This document shows, one piece after another, positions 25,115-34,008 of a stretch of 43,455 nt of DNA (positions are counted from its first letter, which is position 1; the number at the start of each line of letters is the position of its first letter). The notes beneath the pieces were generated by a model that worked only from the letters and a program-made list of their open reading frames with translations, made no database searches and had not been told where the DNA came from. The DNA is taken from the NCBI RefSeq assembly GCF_003846185.1, contig NZ_ML123034.1:2205514-2248968 (forward strand). The letters are read 5' to 3'. The DNA is from Streptomyces sp. ADI96-02. Lineage in GTDB: Bacteria > Actinomycetota > Actinomycetes > Streptomycetales > Streptomycetaceae. A program made the translations under genes and the position numbers.

Positions 25115-25984
25115 TCACGTTCCCCGGTCGCTCTTGAGCGCCGACATGGGGAAAAGGCGGGCCGTACGCCACGTGTCGTTGTCGGCGAGCGACTTCTTGG
25201 CCGTCAGAGGAAGGGTGACCTTCTTCTTCGCCGTACGGGGGCGGCGGGACGGCTTCGGAACGACGTCGGGGGCGGGTGTCCGGTGGGCGGAGGCAACTCC
25301 GGGCATGGCAGCCGGTGCGGCCGAGTCCGCCGGATCCGCACCTCTGGTCTGAACGGGGACCTGTCCCGGCGCGTTGGTCGGTTCCTCGGCCTTCTCAGCG
25401 GGGGCGGATTGCTCCGGTTCGCCCTCTCCACCTTCAGCCTGCTCCGCGTCGTCGTCGATGTCGACGCCGTAGTCGGTCGCCAGGCCGGCCAGTCCGGAGG
25501 CGTAACCCTGGCCGACCGCGCGGAACTTCCACTCCCTCTCTCGCCGATACAGCTCACCGAAGATCAGCGCGCTGACCTGGTCGACGTTCTCGACGGCGAA
25601 CCGGACGAGACCGTCGCCCACGCTGTCCGTCAGGGTGAGACGAAGGTCGTCCAGTTCGCCGAAGCGGGAGCCCCCGTAGCGGCTGGCGGCGACGACCACC
25701 TTGTCGACCTCCTGTGGCACGGCGTCCAGATCGAAGGTGATCCGGTCCTCGCTGCCGTCGGCCGTCGGGGTCTTCCCGAGCAACTGCACGCTGCCGTTGC
25801 CCGCTACCGGGTTGTTGTAGAAGCAGAAGTCGACGTCGCTGCGGACCTTGCCGTTGCCGTCGAGCAGAAGGACGGACACATCAGCGTCACCCTCTCCCGT
25901 GGCACTGCTCCAGCCCAGGCTGACCATGACCGAGCCGACGTTCTCGCTCAACGCCGTCAGATTGACGTTGGCACCCTTGACCAT
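25115..25984 (-). CDS. TerD-family stress protein, 5' part of a split gene
   Basis: Encodes 289 aa from ATG 25984; a GTG at 25993, nearer the GGGGGG, is an alternative start. The TerD domain fills residues 1-190: MVKGANVNLTALSENVGSVM, DADVSVLLLDGNGKVRSDVD, FYNNPVAGNGSVQLLGKTPT, VVVAASRYGGSRFGELDDLR, IFGELYRREREWKFRAVGQG. These domains bind calcium and belong to tellurite/chemical stress systems. A Pro/Ala/Glu-rich linker follows, then a Lys-rich segment and NDTWRTARLFPMSALKSDRGT, where the frame breaks. The following gene continues the fusion in another frame, so the intact product would be TerD-linker-nuclease. This may be a sequencing artefact or a real mutation. Confidence 0.85.
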   Translation of the reverse strand: MVKGANVNLTALSENVGSVMVSLGWSSATGEGDADVSVLLLDGNGKVRSDVDFCFYNNPVAGNGSVQLLGKTPTADGSEDRITFDLDAVPQEVDKVVVAASRYGGSRFGELDDLRLTLTDSVGDGLVRFAVENVDQVSALIFGELYRREREWKFRAVGQGYASGLAGLATDYGVDIDDDAEQAEGGEGEPEQSAPAEKAEEPTNAPGQVPVQTRGADPADSAAPAAMPGVASAHRTPAPDVVPKPSRRPRTAKKKVTLPLTAKKSLADNDTWRTARLFPMSALKSDRGT

Positions 25985-26044
25985 CTCGTGCACGAGGCCC
26001 CCCAAATGCACTGCCGCACGGAACGCACCCGGGCAGCTCGCTGC

Positions 26045-26065
26045 GTGACGTGTGTGGTGCGTCAC
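26045..26065 (-). promoter_or_regulatory. Inverted repeat upstream of the terD-like gene
   Basis: GTGACG (26045-26050) and CGTCAC (26060-26065) flank TGTGTGGTG, about 60-80 bases upstream of the start. It is a possible repressor site or promoter element; the binding factor is unknown. Confidence 0.35.
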
Positions 26066-26146
26066 ACAATCGCCGTACTCCGCGAACATTAGCCCTCGGA
26101 ACCCAAGGGCGTGGAGAACCCGTGAAATACGGAAGTCTCGCTACCG

Positions 26147-27187
26147 TCACGACGACTCGCGGATCACCAGTTCCGTGGGCAGCACGACGGCGGGGCGGTC
26201 GCCCCGGGCCGGGCTGGGGCCGGCGATCTCGTCCAGGAGGAGCTGGGCCATGCGGCGGCCCATCTCCTCGATGGGCTGGCGGACGCTGGTGAGCGGCGGG
26301 TGCATGTGGCGGGCCACGGCCGAGTCGTCGAAGCCGATCAGGGCCACGTCCTGCGGGATGCGGCGGCCCGCCTCGCGCAGGACCTGGCGGGCGCCGGCGG
26401 CCATGACGTCGGAGGCGGCGAAGACCGCGTCCAGGTCGGGCCGGCGGGACAGCAGCTCGCGCATGGCGCGTGCGCCGCCCTCCTCGGTGAAGTCGGCGGG
26501 CGCGATCAGGTGCTCGTCCGGGGTCAGGCCCGCGTCGGAGACGCCCGCGCGGTAGCCGTCGAGGCGGCGCTGGGCCCCGTAGACCTCCAGGCGGCCGGTG
26601 ATGGTGGCCACCGAGCGGCGGCCCCGGGAGACCAGGTGCTCCACGGCGGCCCGCGCGCCCTCGAAGTTGTCGGAGTCGACGGAGGCCAGCGGTTCGGCGG
26701 CGTGCCGGGGGCCGCTGATCACGCAGGGCATGCCCAACTGCTCCAGCAGATCCGGCAGCGGGTCGTCGTCGTGCACCGCGACCAGCAGGACGCCGTCGAC
26801 CCGGTGCGCGGTCAGGTACTGGGCGAGTCGGCGGCGCTCGCGGTCGTTGCCGACGAGCGTGAGGAGCAGCTGCATCTCGGTGTCGGCGAGGGCCGAGCCG
26901 ACGCCGCGCACGATGGCGGAGAAGTACGGCTCGGCGAAGAAGCGGGTCTCCGGCTCCGGGACGACGAGCGCGATGGCGTCGGTGCGGTTGCCGGCGAGGG
27001 CGCGGGCGGCGCGGTTGGGGACGTAGCCCAGTTCGGCGACGGCCGCCTCGACGGCCTCCCTGGTCTGTTCGCTGACCCGGGGTGAGCCGTTGATGACCCG
27101 GGAGGCGGTGCCCCGGCCGACTCCGGCCCGTGCCGCCACCTCTTCGAGGGTGGGCCGTCCACCACTCCGTACGCGCGCTGCCGCCAT
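26147..27187 (-). CDS. cebR: CebR, LacI-family repressor of the cellobiose regulon
   Basis: Encodes 346 aa. The N-terminal LacI HTH with hinge helix reads PTLEEVAARAGVGRGTASRVINGSPRVSEQT then YVPNRAARALAGNRTDAIAL. A periplasmic-binding-protein-like sugar domain follows (VDSDNFEGARAAVEHLVSRG, DAVFAASDVMAAGARQVLRE, LIGFDDSAVARHMHPPLTSVRQP). CebR binds TGGGAGCGCTCCCA and is released by cellobiose or cellotriose. Sites of this sequence lie upstream of cebE, upstream of bglC and, in a slightly degenerate form, upstream of cebR itself, so autoregulation is likely. The gene follows bglC on the same strand but is separated from it by a strong terminator and has its own promoter region. Confidence 0.93.
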   Translation of the reverse strand: MAAARVRSGGRPTLEEVAARAGVGRGTASRVINGSPRVSEQTREAVEAAVAELGYVPNRAARALAGNRTDAIALVVPEPETRFFAEPYFSAIVRGVGSALADTEMQLLLTLVGNDRERRRLAQYLTAHRVDGVLLVAVHDDDPLPDLLEQLGMPCVISGPRHAAEPLASVDSDNFEGARAAVEHLVSRGRRSVATITGRLEVYGAQRRLDGYRAGVSDAGLTPDEHLIAPADFTEEGGARAMRELLSRRPDLDAVFAASDVMAAGARQVLREAGRRIPQDVALIGFDDSAVARHMHPPLTSVRQPIEEMGRRMAQLLLDEIAGPSPARGDRPAVVLPTELVIRESS

Positions 27188-27279
27188 GGCCGCCTCTCCG
27201 TTTCCGGTCGATTCCTCACAACCGGACAGTCAATCCACGTCCGGCCCGCTCACCTGCCCGGGGGATGGACGGGCAGGAA

Positions 27280-27293
27280 TGGGAGCGCTCTCA
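27280..27293 (-). promoter_or_regulatory. CebR-type operator upstream of cebR
   Basis: TGGGAGCGCTCTCA differs from the perfect palindrome TGGGAGCGCTCCCA at one base. It lies 93 bases upstream of the cebR start and suggests negative autoregulation. Confidence 0.75.
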
Positions 27294-27317
27294 GTGTGCC
27301 CTACGCGCGGGTAGGCG

Positions 27318-27350
27318 CGAGAAGCCCCGGCCGGTGGCCGGGGCTTCTCG
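27318..27350 (-). terminator. Terminator downstream of bglC
   Basis: Perfect 15-bp stem CGAGAAGCCCCGGCC (27318-27332) / GGCCGGGGCTTCTCG (27336-27350) around GGT, about 50 bases past the bglC stop. Confidence 0.85.
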
Positions 27351-27381
27351 CCGTGCGGTCAAGGCTTCTCGCCGTGCGGTC
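27342..27381 (+). repeat. 19-bp direct repeat overlapping the terminator
   Basis: GGCTTCTCGCCGTGCGGTC occurs at 27342-27360 and again at 27363-27381, two bases apart. The first copy contains most of the right arm of the terminator, so the second offers an alternative pairing partner for the left arm. Confidence 0.85.
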
Positions 27382-27399
27382 GGACGCTCTCCAGGAAGT

Positions 27400-28869
27400 C
27401 TAGGAAGCGTCCTCGCCCGCCGGGGGAAGGGCGTGGCGGGCGATCACGTCGCTGTACCAGTGGGCGCTGGCCTTCGGGGTGCGGCGCTGGGTCCCGTAGT
27501 CGACGTACACCGCGCCGAAGCGCTTCGAATAGCCGTACGACCACTCGAAGTTGTCCATGAGGGACCACAGGAAGTAGCCGCGCACGTCCGCCCCGTCCTG
27601 TACGGCGCGCTGCACCGCGGCGAGATGGCCGTGCAGGTAGGCGATGCGCTCGGGGTCGTGCACGCGGCCGTCGGCGTCCGGGACGTCGTCGAACGCGGCC
27701 CCGTTCTCCGTGACCATCAGCGGCAGGTCCGGGTGCTCGCGGGAGACGTCCATCAGCAGGGCGTGGAGGCCGTCGGGGTCGACGGCCCAGTTCATCGCGG
27801 TGCGCGGCTTGCCCTCGGCGAGGTGGAAGGCGACGTGCTCGGAGCCGGGCCACGGCGAGTGGTCGCTGTTGCCGTGGCCGTCGTCGCGGGTGTCGCCCGC
27901 GCCGGAGGACGGGGTCGAGACGATGGTGGGCGTGTAGTAGTTGACGCCGAGCACGTCGACCGGGCGGGAGATCTCCGCGAGGTCGCCGTCGTGGACCAGC
28001 GCGGACCAGTCCACCAGGCGCTCGGTGTCGGCCAGCAGGTCGGCCGGGTACGCGCCGCGCAGCATCGGGCCGGTGAAGATCCGGTTGCCCACCGCGTCGA
28101 TCCGGCGGGCCGCGTCCGCGTCCGCCTCGCTGCCGGTGAGCGGGCGCACCTGGTGGAGGTTGAGGGTGACCGAGGTCTGCGCGGCGGCGGGGAGGTGGCC
28201 GCGCAGAGCCTCGATCGCCCGGCCGTGGGCGAGGTTGAGATGGTGGGCGGCCCGCAGCGCCGCCGCCGGCTCGGTGCGGCCGGGGGCGTGCACCCCGGAG
28301 GCGTAACCGAGGAACGCCGTGCACCAGGGCTCGTTGAGCGTGGTCCACAGGCCGACCCGGTCGCCGAGGGCGCGGCCCATGATGGCCGCGTAGTCGGCGA
28401 AGCGTTCGGCGGTGGCGCGTTCGGGCCAGCCGCCCGCGTCCTCCAGCTCCTGCGGGAGGTCCCAGTGGTAGAGCGTGGCGACGGGCGTGATGCCGGCCTC
28501 CAGCAGCTCGTCGACGAGGCCGCGGTAGAAGTCGAGGCCGCGCTCGACGGCGGGGCCGCGGCCGGTGGGCTGGACGCGGGACCAGGAGACGGAGAAGCGG
28601 TACGCCTTGAGGCCGAGCCGCTTCATCAGCGCGACGTCGTCGCGGTAGCGGTGGAAGTGGTCGGCGGCCACGTCTCCGGTGTCGCCGCCCAGGACCTTGC
28701 CCGGGGTGTGGCTGAAGGTGTCCCAGATGGACGGGGTGCGGCCGTTCTCGGCCGCCGCCCCCTCCACCTGGTAGGCGGCGGTGGCCGCGCCCCAGACGAA
28801 GCCGGCCGGGAAGGGGGTGGCGGCCGGGGACGCCTGCCGCGGGGCGGTGTCGGGTCGTACGAGAGTCAT
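27400..28869 (-). CDS. bglC: BglC, GH1 beta-glucosidase
   Basis: Encodes 489 aa of glycoside hydrolase family 1. It hydrolyses imported cellobiose and cello-oligosaccharides to glucose in the cytoplasm; no signal peptide is present. Key motifs are the N-terminal [19 protein letters not shown], the acid/base glutamate E180 in WTTLNEPW, the nucleophile E388 in [11 protein letters not shown], and [18 protein letters not shown] near the C-terminus. The ATG is at 28869; the Shine-Dalgarno-like GGGAG lies within a CebR operator directly upstream. The gene is last in the leftward cebE-cebF-cebG-bglC order and can be controlled both by the main promoter and by its own operator. Confidence 0.95.
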   Translation of the reverse strand: MTLVRPDTAPRQASPAATPFPAGFVWGAATAAYQVEGAAAENGRTPSIWDTFSHTPGKVLGGDTGDVAADHFHRYRDDVALMKRLGLKAYRFSVSWSRVQPTGRGPAVERGLDFYRGLVDELLEAGITPVATLYHWDLPQELEDAGGWPERATAERFADYAAIMGRALGDRVGLWTTLNEPWCTAFLGYASGVHAPGRTEPAAALRAAHHLNLAHGRAIEALRGHLPAAAQTSVTLNLHQVRPLTGSEADADAARRIDAVGNRIFTGPMLRGAYPADLLADTERLVDWSALVHDGDLAEISRPVDVLGVNYYTPTIVSTPSSGAGDTRDDGHGNSDHSPWPGSEHVAFHLAEGKPRTAMNWAVDPDGLHALLMDVSREHPDLPLMVTENGAAFDDVPDADGRVHDPERIAYLHGHLAAVQRAVQDGADVRGYFLWSLMDNFEWSYGYSKRFGAVYVDYGTQRRTPKASAHWYSDVIARHALPPAGEDAS

Positions 28870-28870
28870 A

Positions 28871-28884
28871 CGGGAGCGCTCCCA
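28871..28884 (-). promoter_or_regulatory. CebR operator at the bglC start
   Basis: Reading leftward, TGGGAGCGCTCCCG, one base off the perfect palindrome, ends 2 bases before the bglC ATG and includes the only purine-rich ribosome-site candidate. Confidence 0.85.
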
Positions 28885-29024
28885 TGTGATGGAGGAGTGA
28901 GGAGTGAGGAGGTGGACGGTCGGGGCCGCACGGCCGGCGCGGTGGGACGCGGGCCGTACGGACGGACCGGACGGTGCGGGGCCGGGTGGGCGCCGCTCGG
29001 GCGGGGTGGGCACGGTCGTCGGGC

Positions 29025-29948
29025 TCAGCCCTTGACCGCTCCGGACATGATCCCGCCGACGATCTTCTTGCCGAAGACCACGAAGACCACCAGCAGCGGC
29101 AGCGTGCTGATCAGCGCGCCCGCCATGACGATGGACTGGTCGGGGGTGTAGGAGGCGCTGAGCTGGCCGAGGGCCACCTGGAGCGTCGGGTTCTGCTGGT
29201 TGAGGGCGAGGTAGGGCCAGAAGAAGTCGTTCCACGCCTGGACGAAGGTGAGCATCCCGAGGACCATCATCGCGGGCCGCGCCACGGGCAGCACCACGCT
29301 GACCACGATACGGAAGTTGTTCGCGCCGTCGATCTTGGCCGCCTCGATCAGCTCGTACGGCAGCGCCTCGATGAGGTACTGGCGCATGAAGAAGACGCCG
29401 AACGCGCTCACCAGCGTCGGGAAGATCACCGATTCGAGCTGTCCGCCCCAGCCGAGGCCGGACATCATCATGAACAGCGGGACGACGCTCAGCTGCGGCG
29501 GGATCGTCAGGGTGGCGATGACCGCGGTCATCAGCCAGCCCCGGCCGCGGAAGCGCATCTTGGCGAACGCGTATCCGGCGAGGGTGCAGAAGAAGAGCGT
29601 CGCGGCCGTGATGGAGGCCGAGACCAGGAAGCTGTTCCAGATGGCCTTGCCGAGGTTGGCCTGCTCCCAGGCGGTCTGCACGTTCTCCACGAGCCTGCCG
29701 CCCGGCCAGAACGGCGGTGTGGGGGCGAGCACTTCGTCCTGGGTGCGCGAGGCGGCCACCAGGGTCCAGTACAGCGGCAGCAGCGACCCGACGCCGACGA
29801 CGGCCAGCGCGAGGTAGGCGAAGGGGCCGCCCTTCATCTGCTGGCCCGCGCCGATCCGGAAGCGGTTCGGGCGGCGCGCGGCCGGGTGTTCGGGCGGCGG
29901 CGCGGGCTTCTTCGGCGCCGGGGCGTGGGTGGGGCTGGTCATGGTCAT
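29025..29948 (-). CDS. cebG: CebG, cellobiose ABC transporter permease
   Basis: Encodes 307 aa of the MalG-type permease family, one of two membrane subunits of the cellobiose/cellotriose importer. A Pro/Ala-rich cytosolic N-terminus is followed by about six membrane segments ([52 protein letters not shown] and others). The EAA loop that contacts the ATPase is visible as [20 protein letters not shown]. The ATG at 29948 has GGGAG upstream; ATG 29942 is an alternative. The gene is 14 bases downstream of cebF. No ATPase gene is in the locus; in Streptomyces the shared MsiK ATPase, encoded elsewhere, supplies energy. Confidence 0.93.
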   Translation of the reverse strand: MTMTSPTHAPAPKKPAPPPEHPAARRPNRFRIGAGQQMKGGPFAYLALAVVGVGSLLPLYWTLVAASRTQDEVLAPTPPFWPGGRLVENVQTAWEQANLGKAIWNSFLVSASITAATLFFCTLAGYAFAKMRFRGRGWLMTAVIATLTIPPQLSVVPLFMMMSGLGWGGQLESVIFPTLVSAFGVFFMRQYLIEALPYELIEAAKIDGANNFRIVVSVVLPVARPAMMVLGMLTFVQAWNDFFWPYLALNQQNPTLQVALGQLSASYTPDQSIVMAGALISTLPLLVVFVVFGKKIVGGIMSGAVKG

Positions 29949-29962
29949 GGGTGCGCTCCCGG

Positions 29963-30961
29963 TCAGACCGCGGACGTGCGGACGAATCGGCCGATCAGCC
30001 AGTTGGCCGCGGCGATGACGAGCAGGAGGGCGAGCATCGCCCAGGCCACGGCGGCGGCCGGACCGAGATGCCCCAGGTTCCAGCCGTAGTTGTAGAGGTA
30101 GATGCTGAGCGTCTCGTACTGGTTCTCGTTGCCGCCGGTGGCGCCCAGCGTGCCGCCCTCCAGCAGCAGCGGTTCGCCGAACAGCTGCATCGAGCCGATG
30201 GTCGAGATGACGATGGTGAACAGGATCGTGGGCCGCAGCGAGGGGATGGTGACCTTGCGGAACTGCTGCCAGCGCGAGGCGCCGTCGAGCGAGGCCGCCT
30301 CGTACAGGTCGTTCGGCACGGCCTGCATCGCCGCGAGGTAGATCAGCGCGTTGTAGCCGGTCCAGCGCCAGATCACGATGACCGCGATGGCGATCTTCGA
30401 TGTCCAGTGCCCGTTGGCCCAGTTGACGGCGTCGACGCCGAAGAGGCCGAGCCCCCAGTTCAGCAGTCCGCCGTCGGCCCGGAAGACCAGGGCGAAGACG
30501 AGCGCGGCCGAGGCGACGGAGGTGGCGTACGGGGTGAGGACGACGGTGCGCCAGAACGTGCTGGCGCGCAGCTTGTAGTTGAGCAGGTGCGCGAGGCCGA
30601 GGGCGACCAGGAGCTGCGGGACGGTCGAGATGACACCGATCAGGAAGGTGTTGGCGACCGACGTCCAGAACTCGGGGTCGTGCAGGATCTTGTCGAAGTT
30701 CTCCCAGCCCACCCACTCCATGGAGTCGAGCCCGGTCATCTCCACCCGGTGCAGGGCGATCCAGCCGGTGTAGAGGAGCGGGTAGAGGCCGAACGCGCCG
30801 AACACGAGGAAGAACGGGGCGATGTACGCGTACGGCGACGCCCGGTCGTCGAACCGCCAGAGCCGGCTGCGCCACACCTGCCTGCGGGCGGCGGCCTGTT
30901 CGTCCTGCGGATCGCGGGGCGGCGGAGCGTACGCATCCCGGGTGGGGGTCGAGGTTGCCAC
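29963..30961 (-). CDS. cebF: CebF, cellobiose ABC transporter permease
   Basis: Encodes 332 aa of the MalF-type permease family, GTG start at 30961 with GGAAGGA upstream. Membrane segments include [60 protein letters not shown] and [20 protein letters not shown]. The EAA-type cytosolic loop is [20 protein letters not shown]. It partners with CebG and the binding protein CebE in cellobiose import. The long gap to cebE (205 bases) carries a GC-rich hairpin that may lower permease expression relative to the binding protein. Confidence 0.93.
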   Translation of the reverse strand: MATSTPTRDAYAPPPRDPQDEQAAARRQVWRSRLWRFDDRASPYAYIAPFFLVFGAFGLYPLLYTGWIALHRVEMTGLDSMEWVGWENFDKILHDPEFWTSVANTFLIGVISTVPQLLVALGLAHLLNYKLRASTFWRTVVLTPYATSVASAALVFALVFRADGGLLNWGLGLFGVDAVNWANGHWTSKIAIAVIVIWRWTGYNALIYLAAMQAVPNDLYEAASLDGASRWQQFRKVTIPSLRPTILFTIVISTIGSMQLFGEPLLLEGGTLGATGGNENQYETLSIYLYNYGWNLGHLGPAAAVAWAMLALLLVIAAANWLIGRFVRTSAV

Positions 30962-31089
30962 GGGCGGGAGTCCTTCCCTGGGGTGCGCCGGCGGGCGGCA
31001 GGGGGTGGGCGGCTGGTGCGGGGGCGGCGGCGCGACGGGGCGGGCCGGTGCGGGCGGCGCGACGGCGCGGACCGACGGGCGGGCGGTTC

Positions 31090-31137
31090 GGTGCGGGCGG
31101 CGGGGTGCGGGGTGCCCGCTCCCCCGCCGCCCGCACC
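31090..31137 (-). terminator. Large hairpin between cebE and cebF
   Basis: GGTGCGGGCGGCGGGG (31090-31105) pairs perfectly with CCCCGCCGCCCGCACC (31122-31137). Located 30 bases after the cebE stop, it probably acts as a partial terminator or mRNA 3'-end stabiliser. Confidence 0.65.
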
Positions 31138-31145
31138 GGGGCCGA

Positions 31146-31170
31146 GTCAGGTCAGGTCAGGTCAGGTCAG
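31146..31170 (-). repeat. Five tandem GTCAG units at the cebE stop
   Basis: GTCAG is repeated five times without interruption (CTGAC on the coding strand). The cebE TGA stop (31167-31169) lies in the unit nearest the gene. Confidence 0.95.
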
Positions 31171-32489
31171 CCGATGGCCTTGTCGACCGTCTGCGTGGCG
31201 GCCTTCCAGGCGTCGGCGGGGCTCGTGCCGCGCTGTTCCATGTTGTTGATCTGGGTGGAGATGGAGTCCTTGATCACGCCGTCCTTCGGGCCGATGACGG
31301 CCTCCGGGATGGACTTGGCGCCGTCGGCGTAGATCTGCCCGATGGGAGCGTTGTTGAAGTACGGCAGGGTCGCGTCCTTCACGTCGGGCAGTTCGTAGGC
31401 GCCCTTGTTGGACGGGAAGACGCCGATCGCCTTGAACACGGCGGCCTGCTGCTCGGGGGCGGTCAGCCACCGGACGAGCTTCGCGGCCTCCTCGACGTTC
31501 CTGCCGGACTCGGGCACGGCGAGGAACGAGCCGCCCCAGTTGGCCGCGGTGCCGCCCGGGGAGCTGGTGATGTCCCACTTGCCCTTGTTGGCGTCACCGG
31601 CGTACGTGGAGATCTGGCCGGCCATCCAGGCGGGGCAGACGACCGTGGCGACGGTGCTCTTGCGCAGCGCGGCCTGCCACTGGTCCTCGAACTGCGCCAG
31701 GCCCTGGGTGAGCTTCTTGGACGCGGCCTCGGCGGCGAGGTCCCAGCCCTTCTTGACGCTGGCGCTCTCCTTGTAGATCGGCTTGCCCTCGGCGTCGTAG
31801 TACTGCTCGGGGCTGGAGCTGACCACGGCGTTGAACATCGCGCTGGCGGAGTCCATGAAGTAGGTGCCCTTGGGCGCGTTCTTCTTGTACTCCTCGCCGA
31901 GCGCGAGGAAGTCGTCCCAGCCGCCCGCCGTCCGCTTGGCGATCTCGGCCCGGTCGGTGGGCAGGCCCGCCTTCTCGAACAGCTCCCGGTTGTAGCAGAG
32001 GGACATCGGGCCGATGTCCGTGCCCGCGCCGATCACCTTGCCGCCGGGGGCGGTTGCCTGCTTCGCCTTCCACGACACCCACGCGTCGACGTCGATCGTC
32101 CTGCCGAGGTCGGCGAAGGAGTCCGCCTTGGTGTCGACGATCTCCTTGATCCGGCCGACCTCGATGCCGTGGACGTCCGCGAGGCCACCGCCCGAGTTCA
32201 GCTGCTGGAGCAGCTTGGGGTAGTAGTTCTTCTCCTCGGCGGTGGTGTCCTCCTTGATCGTGATCTTCGGGTTCAGCTCGTGGTACTTCTCCAGGAGCCC
32301 GGCCTCCTTGTACCCGAACTGCCCGAAGTCGGCGATGGTCAGGGTGATGTTGCCGTCGGCGTCCGCCCCGTTCCCGGAGTCGGACGAGTCGCCGCACCCG
32401 GTGAGCAACAGGGCGGTGACCGTCAGGCCCGTGGTGGCCGTGATCGCGGTTCTACGGCGTCGACCGGCAACGCTGCGGGTGATGCGCAT
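31167..32489 (-). CDS. cebE: CebE, cellobiose-binding lipoprotein
   Basis: Encodes 440 aa. An arginine-rich N-terminus and hydrophobic stretch lead to the lipobox LLLTGC with the lipidated cysteine at residue 32. The mature part is an extracellular solute-binding protein (family 1): ITLTIADFGQFGYKEAGLLE, DTTAEEKNYYPKLLQQLNSG, ASAMFNAVVSSSPEQYYDAE, ANWGGSFLAVPESGRNVEEA. It captures cellobiose or cellotriose for CebF/CebG. The ATG at 32489 has GGAG 7 bases upstream. First gene of the operon, with a perfect CebR palindrome about 130 bases upstream. A TTGACA (minus strand, 32673-32678) could be the -35 element. Confidence 0.94.
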   Translation of the reverse strand: MRITRSVAGRRRRTAITATTGLTVTALLLTGCGDSSDSGNGADADGNITLTIADFGQFGYKEAGLLEKYHELNPKITIKEDTTAEEKNYYPKLLQQLNSGGGLADVHGIEVGRIKEIVDTKADSFADLGRTIDVDAWVSWKAKQATAPGGKVIGAGTDIGPMSLCYNRELFEKAGLPTDRAEIAKRTAGGWDDFLALGEEYKKNAPKGTYFMDSASAMFNAVVSSSPEQYYDAEGKPIYKESASVKKGWDLAAEAASKKLTQGLAQFEDQWQAALRKSTVATVVCPAWMAGQISTYAGDANKGKWDITSSPGGTAANWGGSFLAVPESGRNVEEAAKLVRWLTAPEQQAAVFKAIGVFPSNKGAYELPDVKDATLPYFNNAPIGQIYADGAKSIPEAVIGPKDGVIKDSISTQINNMEQRGTSPADAWKAATQTVDKAIG

Positions 32490-32619
32490 TCCACTACTCC
32501 TTGTTCCGGGGCGGGACTGGCGCTGTTCCGCGGGCCGGTGGGGCGGGGCGGAGGTTCGCCAGGTGGTACGGGGAGGCACGGGCGGTAACCGTCGCACGGG
32601 AGGCTCCCGTCGCGCTACG

Positions 32620-32633
32620 TGGGAGCGCTCCCA
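32620..32633 (-). promoter_or_regulatory. Perfect CebR operator upstream of cebE
   Basis: TGGGAGCGCTCCCA, the exact palindrome known for CebR. It lies between the putative promoter (TTGACA at 32673-32678, minus strand) and the cebE start, in position to block transcription. Confidence 0.93.
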
Positions 32634-32678
32634 TGCGCCGATTCCGGAAGGCTCCTGCCTGAAGGGGGCAGGTGTCAA

Positions 32679-33031
32679 GAGTTGAAGACGTTTCCGTTGC
32701 GCGAGCGTATCCATCACGTCACGCGAACGTGTCCGTCCGACGTCTTGCCCCGCACGGCGGCAGCCGGCGGGCCGACCCGGCCCGGCGCGTAAACGCCCAG
32801 GTGGGAGCGGTGGACGCGGTCGGCCGGACGGCCGGGCGGGCCGCGATCCGCGACCGGGCGTCCCGGAACGGCGCCCGGCATGCCCCGTCCGTCCGCTGTC
32901 CGGATATCGCCTGCGCGGACGCCGGAAGATGAACGGTGCGTACGCATCGGGCAGTTCAGCCGGCGGGCGGTCGGCCGGTCTCGGGCGGTCAGGCGGTCGG
33001 CCTCCGGCGGCACGCGGTCGACCTCCGGCGG
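32679..33031. other. Intergenic region upstream of cebE
   Basis: About 350 bases between the putative ceb promoter and the 3' end of the spermidine-synthase-like gene. I see no gene. It contains several short repeats of CGGCCGG-type sequence and CCGGCGG/CCTCCGGCGG direct repeats near 33000-33030. Confidence 0.4.
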
Positions 33032-33934
33032 TCAGGGCTGTTCGAAGACCGAAGGCGGCGGCGCGGGCGACGGCTTGGCGGACGCGTCGGTGACGACGGT
33101 CGCGCCGCCGGTGAAGTCGAGGAGCGCGCGGCCGTGTTCGACGCGGCCGGGGTGCGGGTCGCCCGCCACCCGGCGGGTGAACTCGGCGACCGGCAGCGGC
33201 AGGTCCGAGGCGAGCAGGACGGCGTTGCCGAAGCGCCGCCCGCGCCACACCACGGGGTCGGCGGCGAGGGCGAGTTCGGGGAAGACGGCGGCGGCGGTGG
33301 CGACCTGGCCGCGCAGATGGGCGAGCGGCGGTCCGTCCGCCAGGTTCGCGGCGTACCGGCCCCCGGGCCTCAGCACCCGGCGCACCTCGGCCAGGAACTC
33401 GGCGGAGGTCAGGTGGGCGGGGGTGCGGGCCCCGCCGAACACATCGGCGATGACGAGATCGGCCCAGCCCTCCGGCAGCCTGCCGAGCCCTTCGCGGGCG
33501 TCCGCCGTCCGCACCCGGATGCGGGCCTGCGGATCCGGCGGCAGCGCCGAGCGGACGAGCTGGACGAGGGCCGCGTCGATCTCCACGACCTGCTGGGTGG
33601 AACGGGGCCGGGTCGCGGCGGCGTACCGCGCGAGGGTGAGCGCGCCGCCGCCGAGGTGCACGACGTGCAGCGGCTGCTGCGGGGGCGCGGCGAGGTCGAT
33701 GACGTGGCCCAGGCGGCGCTGGTAGGCGAACGAGAGGTGTGCGGGGTCGTCGAGATCGACGTGCGACTGGGGCGCGCCGTCGATCAGCAGCGTCCAGCCG
33801 CCCGGCCGCTCCCGGTCGGGTATGAGTTCGGCGAGGCCGCCGTCGACGGGCGCGGAGACCGGCTCCCGCTCACCTCGGCGCTCCCGCCCGCGCCCGCCGC
33901 CCCTGCCGCCGTCCGCTGCTCCTCGACGTGCCAC
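33032..33934 (-). CDS. Spermidine synthase-like methyltransferase-fold protein
   Basis: Encodes 300 aa from GTG 33934. An Arg/Gly-rich ~25-residue start is followed by SHVDLDDPAHLSFAYQRRLG, the nucleotide-binding loop LHVVHLGGGALTLARYAAAT, VVEIDAALVQLVRSALPPD, an acidic segment WADLVIADVFGGARTPAHLT and LRPGGRYAANLADGPPLAHL. This fits the polyamine aminopropyltransferase-related family, many members of which have lost spermidine synthesis. The canonical GGG loop is kept. No adometDC or other polyamine gene is nearby, so substrate is uncertain. It is downstream of a small Pro-rich gene on the same strand with a 74-base gap. Confidence 0.8.
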   Translation of the reverse strand: MARRGAADGGRGGGRGRERRGEREPVSAPVDGGLAELIPDRERPGGWTLLIDGAPQSHVDLDDPAHLSFAYQRRLGHVIDLAAPPQQPLHVVHLGGGALTLARYAAATRPRSTQQVVEIDAALVQLVRSALPPDPQARIRVRTADAREGLGRLPEGWADLVIADVFGGARTPAHLTSAEFLAEVRRVLRPGGRYAANLADGPPLAHLRGQVATAAAVFPELALAADPVVWRGRRFGNAVLLASDLPLPVAEFTRRVAGDPHPGRVEHGRALLDFTGGATVVTDASAKPSPAPPPSVFEQP

Positions 33935-34008
33935 GTGCGCTGGTCCTTGCTGGTGGGGGCCGGGGTACCGGCGGCGGCGGAGGTTCCGCCCGTCCGGCCA
34001 TTATGGGC

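Noticed and set aside
15699..26146. Possible integrative element using tRNA-His as attachment site
   Set aside because: No integrase or excisionase and no second copy of the tRNA 3' end was found up to cebR.
27359..28885. An alternative 508-codon minus-strand frame overlapping bglC
   Set aside because: The bglC frame carries the NEP and TENG catalytic motifs; the other frame is Arg/Pro-rich.
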